From assembly GCA_030680795.1 (NCBI GenBank), contig JAUXUL010000001.1, positions 62,001 to 126,000 of the forward strand: a DNA stretch of 64,000 nt, read 5' to 3'. Under the pieces are notes generated by a model that was given only the letters and a program-made list of their open reading frames with translations, did no database searches and had not been told where the DNA came from. Of the stretch, positions 1 through 7,043 are shown piece after piece. How positions within the stretch are numbered: the stretch's first letter is position 1; every line of letters begins with the position of its first letter. The stretch is from Anaerolineales bacterium. GTDB lineage: Bacteria; Chloroflexota; Anaerolineae; Anaerolineales; Villigracilaceae. The position numbers and the translations under genes are program-made.

Positions 1-858
1 AGAGAAATTTTGACTGTGATAGCATTCCAGAGCCCGCGCCTTTTGTGTTTGAATATCCAGGGACATTGACAGCCTCTGCCACTTTACTTGCAGCGGTTTT
101 TTTGCAACAATCTTGCTGGTGACTTCATTTGAGCGTGCCCCAGTCAACCAAAATTTGTTTCCTGTCCACATCATGTACGCCAACAGCCTGGGAGACCTCT
201 GTGGGTGTTGGCCGTAATGTATCCCTGCCGCTAAAAGTGTCAAGGTTGCCAGTGTTCTGTGATCCGAATGAGCATCCTGGGGATGCGGCAAAATGATGGT
301 TGTCGGCTGGAATCCAGTCAATTCTTCCTGAATTAATCTTAGCAATGACATGCCAGTATATTGTGTTACCGGACTATTCAAAGCCTGCTCGGAGCGGTCA
401 AAGCCGGTCGTGGGCGAGCGATAAGGCTGATGTGTGTCCCAATAACGCAGCCAGATGGGAGACAATCCCCGATCCGGGAAGCCCCAGAAGCGGATTTGTG
501 CCAGGTTAAGTCCCAAAAAAATCAAGGCGTTCAGGCTTTCCTGTTGACGGATGGCTGCCATGTCCCGGAAATGTTGCTTTGAGAAAGTATGGGAACCATG
601 AAAAAACGCAGTCGCATAGGATGCGTCCCCGTTGGTCGCTATTGCCACTCGAAGTTTGGACGGAGGATGCGACTTCTGGGATGTTGCAATCACGCCGCCA
701 GCAGCTAAAATTTCGTCGTCTGGGTGCGGAGCTAAGACCAGTATCCGTTCTTCTGGCCCGGGAATCCAAACAGGCATCTCATCCACGCTGTTTGTGTTTC
801 CTGCTGGGGGTGTAATAGATTTTCTCTTGTTCAACATATTTGATCTCTTCGAAAACAT
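1..858 (-). CDS. PIG-L family deacetylase (3' end outside window)
   Basis: The minus-strand frame is open from the ATG at 858 to the window edge. The N-terminal motif PHPDDE falls at about residues 44-49, and a second family motif, HPQDAHSDH, lies near residues 190-200. Both are metal-binding signatures of LmbE/PIG-L N-acetylglucosamine deacetylases (MshB, BshB, PIG-L), which remove acetyl groups from GlcNAc-containing small molecules or glycolipids using zinc. The start codon directly abuts the stop of the upstream glycosyltransferase (859-861), so the two are probably translationally coupled. No signal peptide is seen, so it is probably cytoplasmic. The true substrate is unknown; the GT2 partner suggests a sugar or glycolipid precursor (inference). 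The C-terminus is missing. Confidence 0.85.
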   Translation of the reverse strand, partial: MFSKRSNMLNKRKSITPPAGNTNSVDEMPVWIPGPEERILVLAPHPDDEILAAGGVIATSQKSHPPSKLRVAIATNGDASYATAFFHGSHTFSKQHFRDMAAIRQQESLNALIFLGLNLAQIRFWGFPDRGLSPIWLRYWDTHQPYRSPTTGFDRSEQALNSPVTQYTGMSLLRLIQEELTGFQPTTIILPHPQDAHSDHRTLATLTLLAAGIHYGQHPQRSPRLLAYMMWTGNKFWLTGARSNEVTSKIVAKKPLQVKWQRLSMSLDIQTQKARALECYHSQNFS

Positions 859-1587
859 TTAACGGAAAATCCGACGGGTACCATTGGAATATTGCCAAAA
901 ACTATAATTGTTTTTTGTCGGAACAACTACAGCCATAATCTGGCGATACATTTGCCAGCGGCTTTTCATTCCGGCCATGCCATTTCGTTTTTGTTCCTTC
1001 ATGCGATGGGTAACGCCCTGCCAAATAATTTTTCGCACGCGCCATTCCTGTCGTCTGGCATGAACGGTCAATCCAATTTCGACACCATAACGTGTGCCAG
1101 CTAACGGCATCAGAACCTCCTCGGCTTCTGTTCTACGCAAACAGCGCTGTCCCGTGAGATATGGAGCAACACGATGAGATGCGTCGGTCAATAAGCCGCC
1201 ACGCCGAAAAACAGCGATCGTCATTTCGCACTCATTGTTTTCGAAAGGTAAATAAAGTTCTCGTAAATGATTTTCCGATATTTTCAAAAGGTCGGCATCC
1301 AGGAACATGACAATGTCTGTCTGCAAGGCGCGCACACCAGCCAGCATGGCGCCCGCTTTGCCTTGATTTTCAGGAAGACGCAAGGCAAGCACGCGCGCAT
1401 CATGATCTGCAACTTGTTCCGCAATAGAAAGAGTCCCATCCGTGGAGCCATCATCCACGACAACAATCTGCTTGAGCCAATTGACAGCACAGACTGTATC
1501 CAGCACAGCGCGTAGATTTGTTGCTTCGTTGAAAGCAGGAATGACGACCCCGACAGTCAGCCCTTCCTTTTGAGTTTTGTATTTCAC
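859..1587 (-). CDS. Glycosyltransferase family 2 protein
   Basis: This is a GT-A fold transferase. VVIPAFNE opens the protein, followed by VVVDDGSTDGT (about residues 43-53) and the metal-binding DAD in MFLDADLL (about 97-99). It has no membrane-spanning segment, unlike the dolichol-phosphate mannose synthase-type relatives that carry C-terminal helices. I prefer the GTG at 1587 because GAGGTG sits just upstream; an in-frame ATG at 1599 has no visible Shine-Dalgarno. The gene directly precedes the PIG-L deacetylase, which suggests that a sugar is transferred and then N-deacetylated (inference). A promoter with ACTTCAT direct repeats lies upstream at 1652-1685. Donor and acceptor cannot be told from sequence. 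Confidence 0.88.
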   Translation of the reverse strand: MKYKTQKEGLTVGVVIPAFNEATNLRAVLDTVCAVNWLKQIVVVDDGSTDGTLSIAEQVADHDARVLALRLPENQGKAGAMLAGVRALQTDIVMFLDADLLKISENHLRELYLPFENNECEMTIAVFRRGGLLTDASHRVAPYLTGQRCLRRTEAEEVLMPLAGTRYGVEIGLTVHARRQEWRVRKIIWQGVTHRMKEQKRNGMAGMKSRWQMYRQIMAVVVPTKNNYSFWQYSNGTRRIFR

Positions 1588-1651
1588 GGCGCACCTCATA
1601 GATTATGGTTACGGTTCGAATGGCTTGGCTTCATAAAACATGTCGATACTT

Positions 1652-1696
1652 ATCTTATCCTCCCAAGATGAAGTTGCGATGAAGTTTGATTTAAAA
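1652..1696 (-). promoter_or_regulatory. Direct-repeat activator promoter for GT2/PIG-L
   Basis: Read on the minus strand, ACTTCAT (1679-1685), 4 bp, ACTTCAT (1668-1674), then exactly 10 bp, then a -10 hexamer TAAGAT (1652-1657). The repeat period is 11 bp, as in Pho-box-type OmpR/PhoB operators, and the repeats occupy the -35 position. A possible third, poor repeat lies at 1690-1696. The same layout recurs at three other gene-linked promoters in the first 5 kb and at one orphan site. Confidence 0.7.
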
Positions 1697-1700
1697 AGAG

Positions 1701-1727
1701 AACGCCCCCGGTTTGTCCGGGGGCGTT
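1701..1727 (-). terminator. Rho-independent terminator of the acidic protein gene
   Basis: An 11-bp perfect stem (1701-1711 with 1717-1727, GC-rich core CGCCCCCGG) has a 5-nt loop. In minus-strand orientation it is followed by a run of T (CTCTTTTT). It lies 16 bp after the stop of the small secreted acidic protein. Confidence 0.85.
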
Positions 1728-1742
1728 TTAGTGAGGAGGAAA

Positions 1743-2069
1743 TTACGGGGCAGCTGGGGCTTCGACTTCGGACGCTTCCACGCCGTTATCTGGGCCGCTT
1801 TGATCACCGACTTCTTCCTGGACATTGTCGGTATCCGCCGCGCCATCAGGTTGACCATCTTCGACCTGCTCGCCGCATTGCAGTTCAACGGTGTCGGTAT
1901 CTTCGGCGGATGCTACTTCCGTGCCATCCGCTTCATCCTGTGCACAGGCATCTGCCTGAGTAACAGGAGCCTGCGAACCCTTTGCAAAAGCCTTCATACT
2001 AATGACGCCCATTGCGCCCACAACGAGCAGGGCAATGGCAGCCATTGCAACAAAACGATTGATTTTCAT
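1743..2069 (-). CDS. Small secreted acidic protein, function unknown
   Basis: A protein of 108 residues. The N-terminus has a basic start (MKINR) and a hydrophobic stretch to about residue 22, with a probable signal-peptidase site near AFAKG, so it is likely exported. The mature part is strongly acidic (many Asp/Glu, almost no Lys/Arg), has two cysteines and ends in a Pro/Ala/Glu tail; no known domain is recognised. Acidic mature proteins of this kind could bind cations, but that is inference. An AAGGAG ribosome site lies 6 nt before the ATG. It has its own direct-repeat promoter (-10 at 2125-2130) and a strong terminator (1701-1727), so it is a stand-alone unit. Overlapping plus-strand frames lack these signals. 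Confidence 0.75.
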   Translation of the reverse strand: MKINRFVAMAAIALLVVGAMGVISMKAFAKGSQAPVTQADACAQDEADGTEVASAEDTDTVELQCGEQVEDGQPDGAADTDNVQEEVGDQSGPDNGVEASEVEAPAAP

Positions 2070-2124
2070 TTTTTACTCCTTTTTGATATGGTGTCGGCAC
2101 AAAATTGCGCTAATCACAATTTTC

Positions 2125-2169
2125 ATTATAGGTGCTCATAATGAAGTAACCATGAAGCGAGAATGAAAG
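2125..2169 (-). promoter_or_regulatory. Direct-repeat activator promoter for the acidic protein
   Basis: On the minus strand three repeats with an 11-bp period are visible: CTTTCAT (2163-2169), GCTTCAT (2152-2158) and ACTTCAT (2141-2147). Ten bp follow, then a perfect -10 TATAAT (2125-2130). This is the clearest member of the shared promoter family. The expected transcript start is about 45 nt upstream of the ATG. Confidence 0.78.
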
Positions 2170-2193
2170 ACAGTGGCCAAACGCATGGACTCT

Positions 2194-2238
2194 TTTTCAA
2201 CCGGACTTCATGTTTACTTCATCTTTGCCCGCTACAAT
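2194..2238 (+). promoter_or_regulatory. Direct-repeat activator promoter for the ABC-2 operon
   Basis: TTTTCAA (2194-2200), ACTTCAT (2205-2211) and ACTTCAT (2216-2222) follow an 11-bp period, then 10 bp, then -10 TACAAT (2233-2238). It is back-to-back with the divergent minus-strand promoter at 2125-2169, so one regulator could drive both directions. The leader to the ABC ATPase start is about 125 nt and holds no other recognisable element. Confidence 0.75.
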
Positions 2239-2369
2239 TAACCCAATCAATAAAATCTGCCGTCCACTTTCATATATGCTGGTGCGGATCAAGTTTACAC
2301 TAAGGATCAATGGACAAACCTCAGAGTAACTGACAATAGGCGCTTATTCAGAAAAAAAAGAGTTTGCAG

Positions 2370-3362
2370 ATGAGTCAATCTAAAGCATTAAATTCCCCGT
2401 CTCAGGTATTGCTGGCCGAAGACTTGCGAAAGTCTTATAGACGCAGACCGGCGCTTCGTGGATTATCATTCTCACTACAGGCTGGTCGTATTCTTGGTTT
2501 CCTTGGACCCAACGGCGCGGGGAAAACAACAGCGATCCGTATTCTTACAACCATTCTGGAGTCTGATTCAGGCATCTTCTTTGTAGATGGTATTAGTTCC
2601 GAATATCCTCAAAGAATTCGAGGCAAAATTGGCGTTCTTCCAGAGAGTTTGGGGTTTCCCAAGCAGATCACAGGTATCGAGCTCTTAACATACTTCGGCC
2701 AGCTTTATGGTCGCACAGAAAATGAAGCTAGGACACACAGCGCGGAACTTCTTGAAGAAGTTGGTCTTCAGGAACGAGCAAATTCTTTGGTTGGCACATA
2801 TAGTCGCGGGATGCGGCAAAGACTGGGTATTGCTCGCGCGCTCATCAACGATCCAACAGTTGTTTTCCTTGACGAACCTACTCTGGGATTGGATCCTCGC
2901 GGTCAACAGGAGCTTCTCCTGCTGGTGCAGAAAATTGCACGTGAGCGATACGCTGGCGTAATTTTATGCAGTCACCTGTTATCAGAGATCGAAGATATTT
3001 GCGATGATGTGGTCATTTTGATGTCGGGCCAGATCATCGCTTCAGGCTCCGTTACGGAAGTTGTTCAACATTCCAAACAAAATATGCTTCGCGTTCACAT
3101 TCCCGGCTCTTTCGTTTTAGACGCCCAACGGACGCTTGAAGCTCTGTCGCATATCAAGAGAGTATCTTCAGGAACTGGAACAGCTGGCTGGCTGGCGGTT
3201 GAACAGGATCATTCGACTGACGGTGCTTCTCCCAAAGAACAACCCGACAATAACAGGATTCTGGAAGCGTTGATTCGCGCGGGAATTCCAATCCTGAGTT
3301 ACGAATCCGAAGGTGGGTTGAAGGATGTTTTCCTACAGTTGACAGATGAGGTGATCAAATGA
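2370..3362 (+). CDS. ABC-2 type transporter ATP-binding protein
   Basis: A cytoplasmic ATPase of 330 residues that powers the following permease. Visible motifs: Walker A GPNGAGKTT (46-54), signature YSRGMRQR (about 144-151; SRG replaces SGG, as is common in ABC-2 ATPases), Walker B VVFLDEP (164-170) and a switch His in ILCSHLL. A C-terminal extension of about 90 residues follows the nucleotide-binding domain, typical of the CcmA/NatA/DrrA group. The ATG at 2370 is chosen; an in-frame TTG at 2364 is possible. Its end overlaps the permease start by 4 nt (ATGA). The substrate is unknown; this subfamily exports drugs, lipids, sodium or peptides. Confidence 0.92.
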   Translation: MSQSKALNSPSQVLLAEDLRKSYRRRPALRGLSFSLQAGRILGFLGPNGAGKTTAIRILTTILESDSGIFFVDGISSEYPQRIRGKIGVLPESLGFPKQITGIELLTYFGQLYGRTENEARTHSAELLEEVGLQERANSLVGTYSRGMRQRLGIARALINDPTVVFLDEPTLGLDPRGQQELLLLVQKIARERYAGVILCSHLLSEIEDICDDVVILMSGQIIASGSVTEVVQHSKQNMLRVHIPGSFVLDAQRTLEALSHIKRVSSGTGTAGWLAVEQDHSTDGASPKEQPDNNRILEALIRAGIPILSYESEGGLKDVFLQLTDEVIK

Positions 3363-4792
3363 ATGACAAGGCTATTCACTCGAATGAAAATCAAATTGTT
3401 GGTAATAGGCAGGGTAAATCGTCGAACCGTAAATTACCTGCGTGGAAGATCGTATTCAAAAGAGAACTGACAGAGTTGTGGATTTGGGGAAAAGGGATCT
3501 ATCTTATGTTGTTCTATAGCATCTTCCTTGGGGTCTCCTCATTTGTGTTTGCATCCAACAATGAATTAAGCCTGATGCCTCCAAGAGAGATGATGTATCT
3601 GACACTTTCAAACGCCATCACTGTCAGCTTATTCATAGCCTTGATTATTGGTGCGGACAGCTTCAGCGGTGAGCGGGAGCGCTCGACTCTTGAGGCGCTC
3701 CTTTTAACGCCTGCCAACCGCAGGCAAATTGTCCTTGGCAAGTTCCTTGCATCCATTTCATTATGGCCTCTGGCTTACCTTATTACCATTCCATTTGTAG
3801 TTTTACTGTCACAGGGCAACAATATATTGGTTACCGCGCTTCTAACTGGCGCTTTTTTGGGGACATTGCTTTCCCTGGCGTTTACGGGTTTTGGAATGCT
3901 TGTGAGTATCTGGTCTAATTCGAACAGGACCAGTTTATTCGTGAGTCTGACCGTTTATCTTCTATTCCTGCTCCCGGTGCAATTTCCGGGAGGCGCACAG
4001 ACGGGAACAATGGGTAGACTTCTCAAGCAATTAGATCCGTTAGAAGGGGCGGACCATTTCCTTGAGAAGATCATCGTAAATAACAGGACTGTGGGAGAGG
4101 TTCTGCCTTTTCTTTGGGCGTCGGTCATCTTTGCGGTGCTTATCTTCGTACTCCTTTTCCTGTTCGCCGCACCGCGTCTAAATCTCGACGGAGGCATACC
4201 TGTTAAAATTCGAAAAAATAAAAGCCGCCTGATTGTGACTACCTTATTAGCAATTGGTCTAATAGTTTCGATGGGTATATCTCCTGCCCAGGCTCTCCAA
4301 GACTCGCAAGCACCCTTGCAGATAACTGTTGATATTCAATCCAAGGCTATTAATACGGGGGAGAAACTTGACTTCAATACAACAGTAATAAATTCGGACA
4401 CCACGGCTTCTGCTCCATTGATCGTGGCAATGAACATTATCAATCTTGATGCAAATGGAGATGTAGTTGACCCTGAGGATTGGTCGCCACAGCGGACTCA
4501 ATATATAGTGCCTTTGGACGCGGGACAATCTGCCAGCCAAACCTGGACCATCAACCCGATTTTGGGAGGCAACTATATGATGTATATGGTGGTGATTCCT
4601 GAGCCTTCCGATCAGGGGTCCACCAGTCAACCCGTTGCAAGTTCTGGCATCCACTTGACTGTACAAGCGGTCACCAGGCTAAATCCCGGAGGCGTGCTTC
4701 CATTGGCGATCGGGATACCCATCTTATTGATGTTGGGCTTAGTGCTTTTACTATGGTTTAGACGCCGGGGCATAGACAGCGGTAATTCGTAG
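3359..4792 (+). CDS. ABC-2 permease with C-terminal extracytoplasmic domain
   Basis: A protein of 477 residues, permease partner of the upstream ATPase (4-nt overlap). Residues about 45-275 form a six-helix ABC-2 membrane domain, including the cytoplasmic-loop motif GERERSTLEALLLTP typical of this family. After another helix (about 292-312, ending in a signal-peptide-like SPAQA) comes a predicted extracellular beta-rich domain (about 313-445, resembling CARDB/Ig-like folds), then a final helix (about 450-468) and a basic tail (FRRRG). Standard ABC-2 permeases end after six helices, so the extra domain is unusual and may bind a substrate, partner or cell wall (inference). A terminator follows at 4804-4829. 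Confidence 0.88.
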   Translation: MNDKAIHSNENQIVGNRQGKSSNRKLPAWKIVFKRELTELWIWGKGIYLMLFYSIFLGVSSFVFASNNELSLMPPREMMYLTLSNAITVSLFIALIIGADSFSGERERSTLEALLLTPANRRQIVLGKFLASISLWPLAYLITIPFVVLLSQGNNILVTALLTGAFLGTLLSLAFTGFGMLVSIWSNSNRTSLFVSLTVYLLFLLPVQFPGGAQTGTMGRLLKQLDPLEGADHFLEKIIVNNRTVGEVLPFLWASVIFAVLIFVLLFLFAAPRLNLDGGIPVKIRKNKSRLIVTTLLAIGLIVSMGISPAQALQDSQAPLQITVDIQSKAINTGEKLDFNTTVINSDTTASAPLIVAMNIINLDANGDVVDPEDWSPQRTQYIVPLDAGQSASQTWTINPILGGNYMMYMVVIPEPSDQGSTSQPVASSGIHLTVQAVTRLNPGGVLPLAIGIPILLMLGLVLLLWFRRRGIDSGNS

Positions 4793-4803
4793 TTCACCCT
4801 CTC

Positions 4804-4829
4804 AAACACGCTCTTTATGGGCGTGTTTT
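4804..4829 (+). terminator. Rho-independent terminator after ABC-2 operon
   Basis: Stem AAACACGC (4804-4811) pairs with GCGTGTTT (4821-4828), with a loop of about 9 nt, followed by a T-rich tract to 4837. It separates the ABC-2 unit from the next promoter at 4851-4895. Confidence 0.75.
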
Positions 4830-4850
4830 ATTTTTTAATAAGTGAAATAT

Positions 4851-4895
4851 CCGTCATCCTGACTTCATGTGTACTTCATGATGAACTGCTAAGAT
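4851..4895 (+). promoter_or_regulatory. Direct-repeat activator promoter for the MacB-like operon
   Basis: CCGTCAT (4851-4857), ACTTCAT (4862-4868) and ACTTCAT (4873-4879) repeat every 11 bp. Exactly 10 bp lead to the -10 hexamer TAAGAT (4890-4895). The expected start site is about 27 nt before the lipoprotein ATG. Confidence 0.75.
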
Positions 4896-4928
4896 CATCA
4901 TACACAAGAATTATTCCAAGGAGATTCC

Positions 4929-5621
4929 ATGAAATCCAAAATATACTTTCTGCTAATGGCTCTAATCATTCTGGCATTGACAATCACTGCTTGTGGCAGC
5001 AATGCGCCGACTGTTAATAACCCAGCCTTGCCCGGCGGTGAAGGTGGCGGCGGTGGCGAAGGTGGCGGAGGAGGGGAGGGTTCCAGCGGACCAACCCTCA
5101 CCAATCCCGGCGGCCTGCCCGCGGCCCCAGATACTGGCAACTCCAACATTTCCCAACTGGGCGAAGAACGTATGATCAAAGCGGAAGATCCCACCGGGCA
5201 GTTCACGATCCTCTTTGCCGATACCTGGACGCAAGGCTCCGGAAGCACGACCAACATCCTGCGTTCCACACAGGAAGACTGGTTTGCTGAGGCCCAAGCC
5301 ATCTCTGCCAATGGTCAAACACCTGAACAGGCAGCTCAATCTCTGGATGCATCCCAGGTAAATGGTATTCCTGGGTATCAGAAATTAGCCTTGCAAACCG
5401 GCGATATCCATGGATTGCCAGCCGCCAGTTTGATTTATCAATATGAATCCGGCACCAACCCGGTTACCGGTAAGGGGCTACGATTTATTGCCAGCCAGGT
5501 ATTCATTGGTGGCGGCCCGGCAGACCAGTTAGGAAACGTGACCTTTTCTGCTCCTTATTCTTACTATGGAGATTTAAGTGAAGTCTTTGACAAAATTCTG
5601 GCCGGATTTACCTGGAAATAA
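4929..5621 (+). CDS. Lipoprotein with glycine-rich linker, first gene of exporter operon
   Basis: A protein of 230 residues. The signal peptide ends in a lipobox (TITAC followed by GS; Cys about residue 22), so the mature protein should be lipid-anchored outside the membrane. A Gly/Glu linker (GGEGGGGGEG) at about residues 37-50 leads to a globular domain. This domain opens with DPTGQFTILFADTW, a pattern like the PsbP/extracytoplasmic domains seen in other Chloroflexota lipoproteins (weak resemblance only). AAGGAG lies ahead of the ATG. It precedes two ABC ATPases, a large FtsX-type permease and a membrane-fusion protein, so it may be an accessory of that exporter (inference). Confidence 0.8.
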   Translation: MKSKIYFLLMALIILALTITACGSNAPTVNNPALPGGEGGGGGEGGGGGEGSSGPTLTNPGGLPAAPDTGNSNISQLGEERMIKAEDPTGQFTILFADTWTQGSGSTTNILRSTQEDWFAEAQAISANGQTPEQAAQSLDASQVNGIPGYQKLALQTGDIHGLPAASLIYQYESGTNPVTGKGLRFIASQVFIGGGPADQLGNVTFSAPYSYYGDLSEVFDKILAGFTWK

Positions 5622-5632
5622 GGAGTGACACA

Positions 5633-6358
5633 ATGACATTAAGACGAACCCCGCGCGTCATTGATACTCAAGGCGCTCTGCTGTCAGTACGCAACGTCTT
5701 CAAGATTTATAAAGAAAATGATATCGAAACCGTGGCCTTGTATGGGGCTAAATTTGATGTAGCTCCCGGTGAATTTGTTGCCATTCAAGGCCGTTCCGGT
5801 GCCGGCAAGAGCACACTTCTGAACCTGATCGGTGGACTGGACACGCCTAGCGCCGGACAGGTCATTCTTGCAGGGCGTGATATTGCTCATATGAACGAAA
5901 CTGAGCGGGCTGCCTACCGCCGTCAGCATATTGGAATTGTATTCCAGACAGGCAATTTGACACCATTTTTGTCTGCCTTGGAAAATGTGATGCTGCCTAT
6001 GACGTGGAACGGCGTCGCTCCTGCGGATGCTGCAAAGCGGGCGAGTCAACTGCTCAATGATCTAGGATTGGGGGAGCGCATGGACCATAAAGTCAGCCAA
6101 CTCTCGGGCGGCGAAGCGCAGCGAGTTGGCATTGCTATTGCGTTGAGCAATGAACCAGACCTGCTTTTGGCCGACGAGTTGACTGGCGAATTGGATACAG
6201 AGATCACTAACCAGGTGATGGATGTACTTAAGATGTTGCATAAGGATCGCCAGTTGTCCCTTTTGGTTGTGACTCACAACCATCGAGTGGCGGCCCGAGC
6301 GCAACGAGTCCTGCATATCGCTGACGGGATGATTACCGAGGAAAACCACGATGACTAA
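5633..6358 (+). CDS. ABC ATPase (MacB/LolD-like), divergent motifs
   Basis: A protein of 241 residues in the MacB/LolD/FtsE-type family. Walker A is GRSGAGKST (53-61). The signature reads LSGGEAQ (157-163) where LSGGQ is usual, and the Walker B/D-loop reads LLLADELTGELD where the family has ADEPTGNLD. The switch His is in VVTHNH. AAGGAG precedes the ATG. The next gene encodes a second, canonical ATPase overlapping by 8 nt. The pair probably forms an asymmetric heterodimer under the single large FtsX-type permease (inference). The catalytic Glu (E182) is present, so loss of activity is not shown. Confidence 0.92.
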   Translation: MTLRRTPRVIDTQGALLSVRNVFKIYKENDIETVALYGAKFDVAPGEFVAIQGRSGAGKSTLLNLIGGLDTPSAGQVILAGRDIAHMNETERAAYRRQHIGIVFQTGNLTPFLSALENVMLPMTWNGVAPADAAKRASQLLNDLGLGERMDHKVSQLSGGEAQRVGIAIALSNEPDLLLADELTGELDTEITNQVMDVLKMLHKDRQLSLLVVTHNHRVAARAQRVLHIADGMITEENHDD

Positions 6359-7043
6359 TCCAATCTTGAGTACTAAAGATCTTAGTAAAACCTACCCGAT
6401 GAATGGCGTCACCGTCCATGCTTTGCGGGGAGTTAGCATGTTGGTTGAGCGCGGCGAATTTGTCGCTATTGTTGGTCCGAGTGGTTGTGGCAAGAGCACC
6501 CTGCTTAGCATTGCAGGCGGACTGATGACACCTTCCTCCGGGCAAGTTATTATAGACAATCAGGATCTTTCGCAGCTGAGCGAGAGTGAAAGCGCCCGTT
6601 TGCGTCAAAAACATATTGGTTATGTTTTTCAATCCTACAACTTGTTGGTTGATCTGACTGCCATTGAGAATGTTGAATTTCCGATGGTATTAGCTGGCCT
6701 ATCTGAAGACGAGCGCCTTTCTTGGGCGCTGGAATTACTGGAGAGGGTCGGTCTGGCCGACAAAGTCGATTATCTGCCTGACGAACTATCCGGTGGTCAA
6801 AAGCAGCGTGTTGCAATCGCCCGCGCCCTGGCTAATCGGCCTGAGATCATTTTGGCTGACGAACCTACCGGCAACCTCGATAGCGCTACTGCCGCTGAAA
6901 TTATGGACCTTTTGACAGGACTCAACCGGAATGATGGCGTCACATTGGTGATGGTTACTCATGCTCCAGAAGATGCTGCTCGCGCCCATCGCACGATTTC
7001 CATGCGTGATGGACAGATTGAACAATTAACGGAGAAAATATGA
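6351..7043 (+). CDS. ABC ATPase (MacB/LolD-like), canonical
   Basis: A protein of 230 residues. Walker A is GPSGCGKST (42-50), the signature is LSGGQKQRVAIARAL, Walker B and D-loop are ILADEPTGNLD, and the switch is VTHAPED. All match the lipoprotein-release/MacB exporter family, which uses ATP to drive mechanotransmission rather than classical transport. It overlaps the upstream ATPase by 8 nt and the downstream permease by 4 nt (ATGA), so the three are made together. Confidence 0.94.
   Translation: MTNPILSTKDLSKTYPMNGVTVHALRGVSMLVERGEFVAIVGPSGCGKSTLLSIAGGLMTPSSGQVIIDNQDLSQLSESESARLRQKHIGYVFQSYNLLVDLTAIENVEFPMVLAGLSEDERLSWALELLERVGLADKVDYLPDELSGGQKQRVAIARALANRPEIILADEPTGNLDSATAAEIMDLLTGLNRNDGVTLVMVTHAPEDAARAHRTISMRDGQIEQLTEKI

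Noticed and set aside
506-769. Minus-strand frame near the left edge
   Set aside because: It is out of frame with the PIG-L motif PHPDDE and overlaps that gene completely.
1713-2141. Plus-strand reading frame of 142 codons opposite the acidic protein
   Set aside because: It has no ribosome site or family features. The minus-strand frame has a signal peptide, ribosome site, promoter and terminator.
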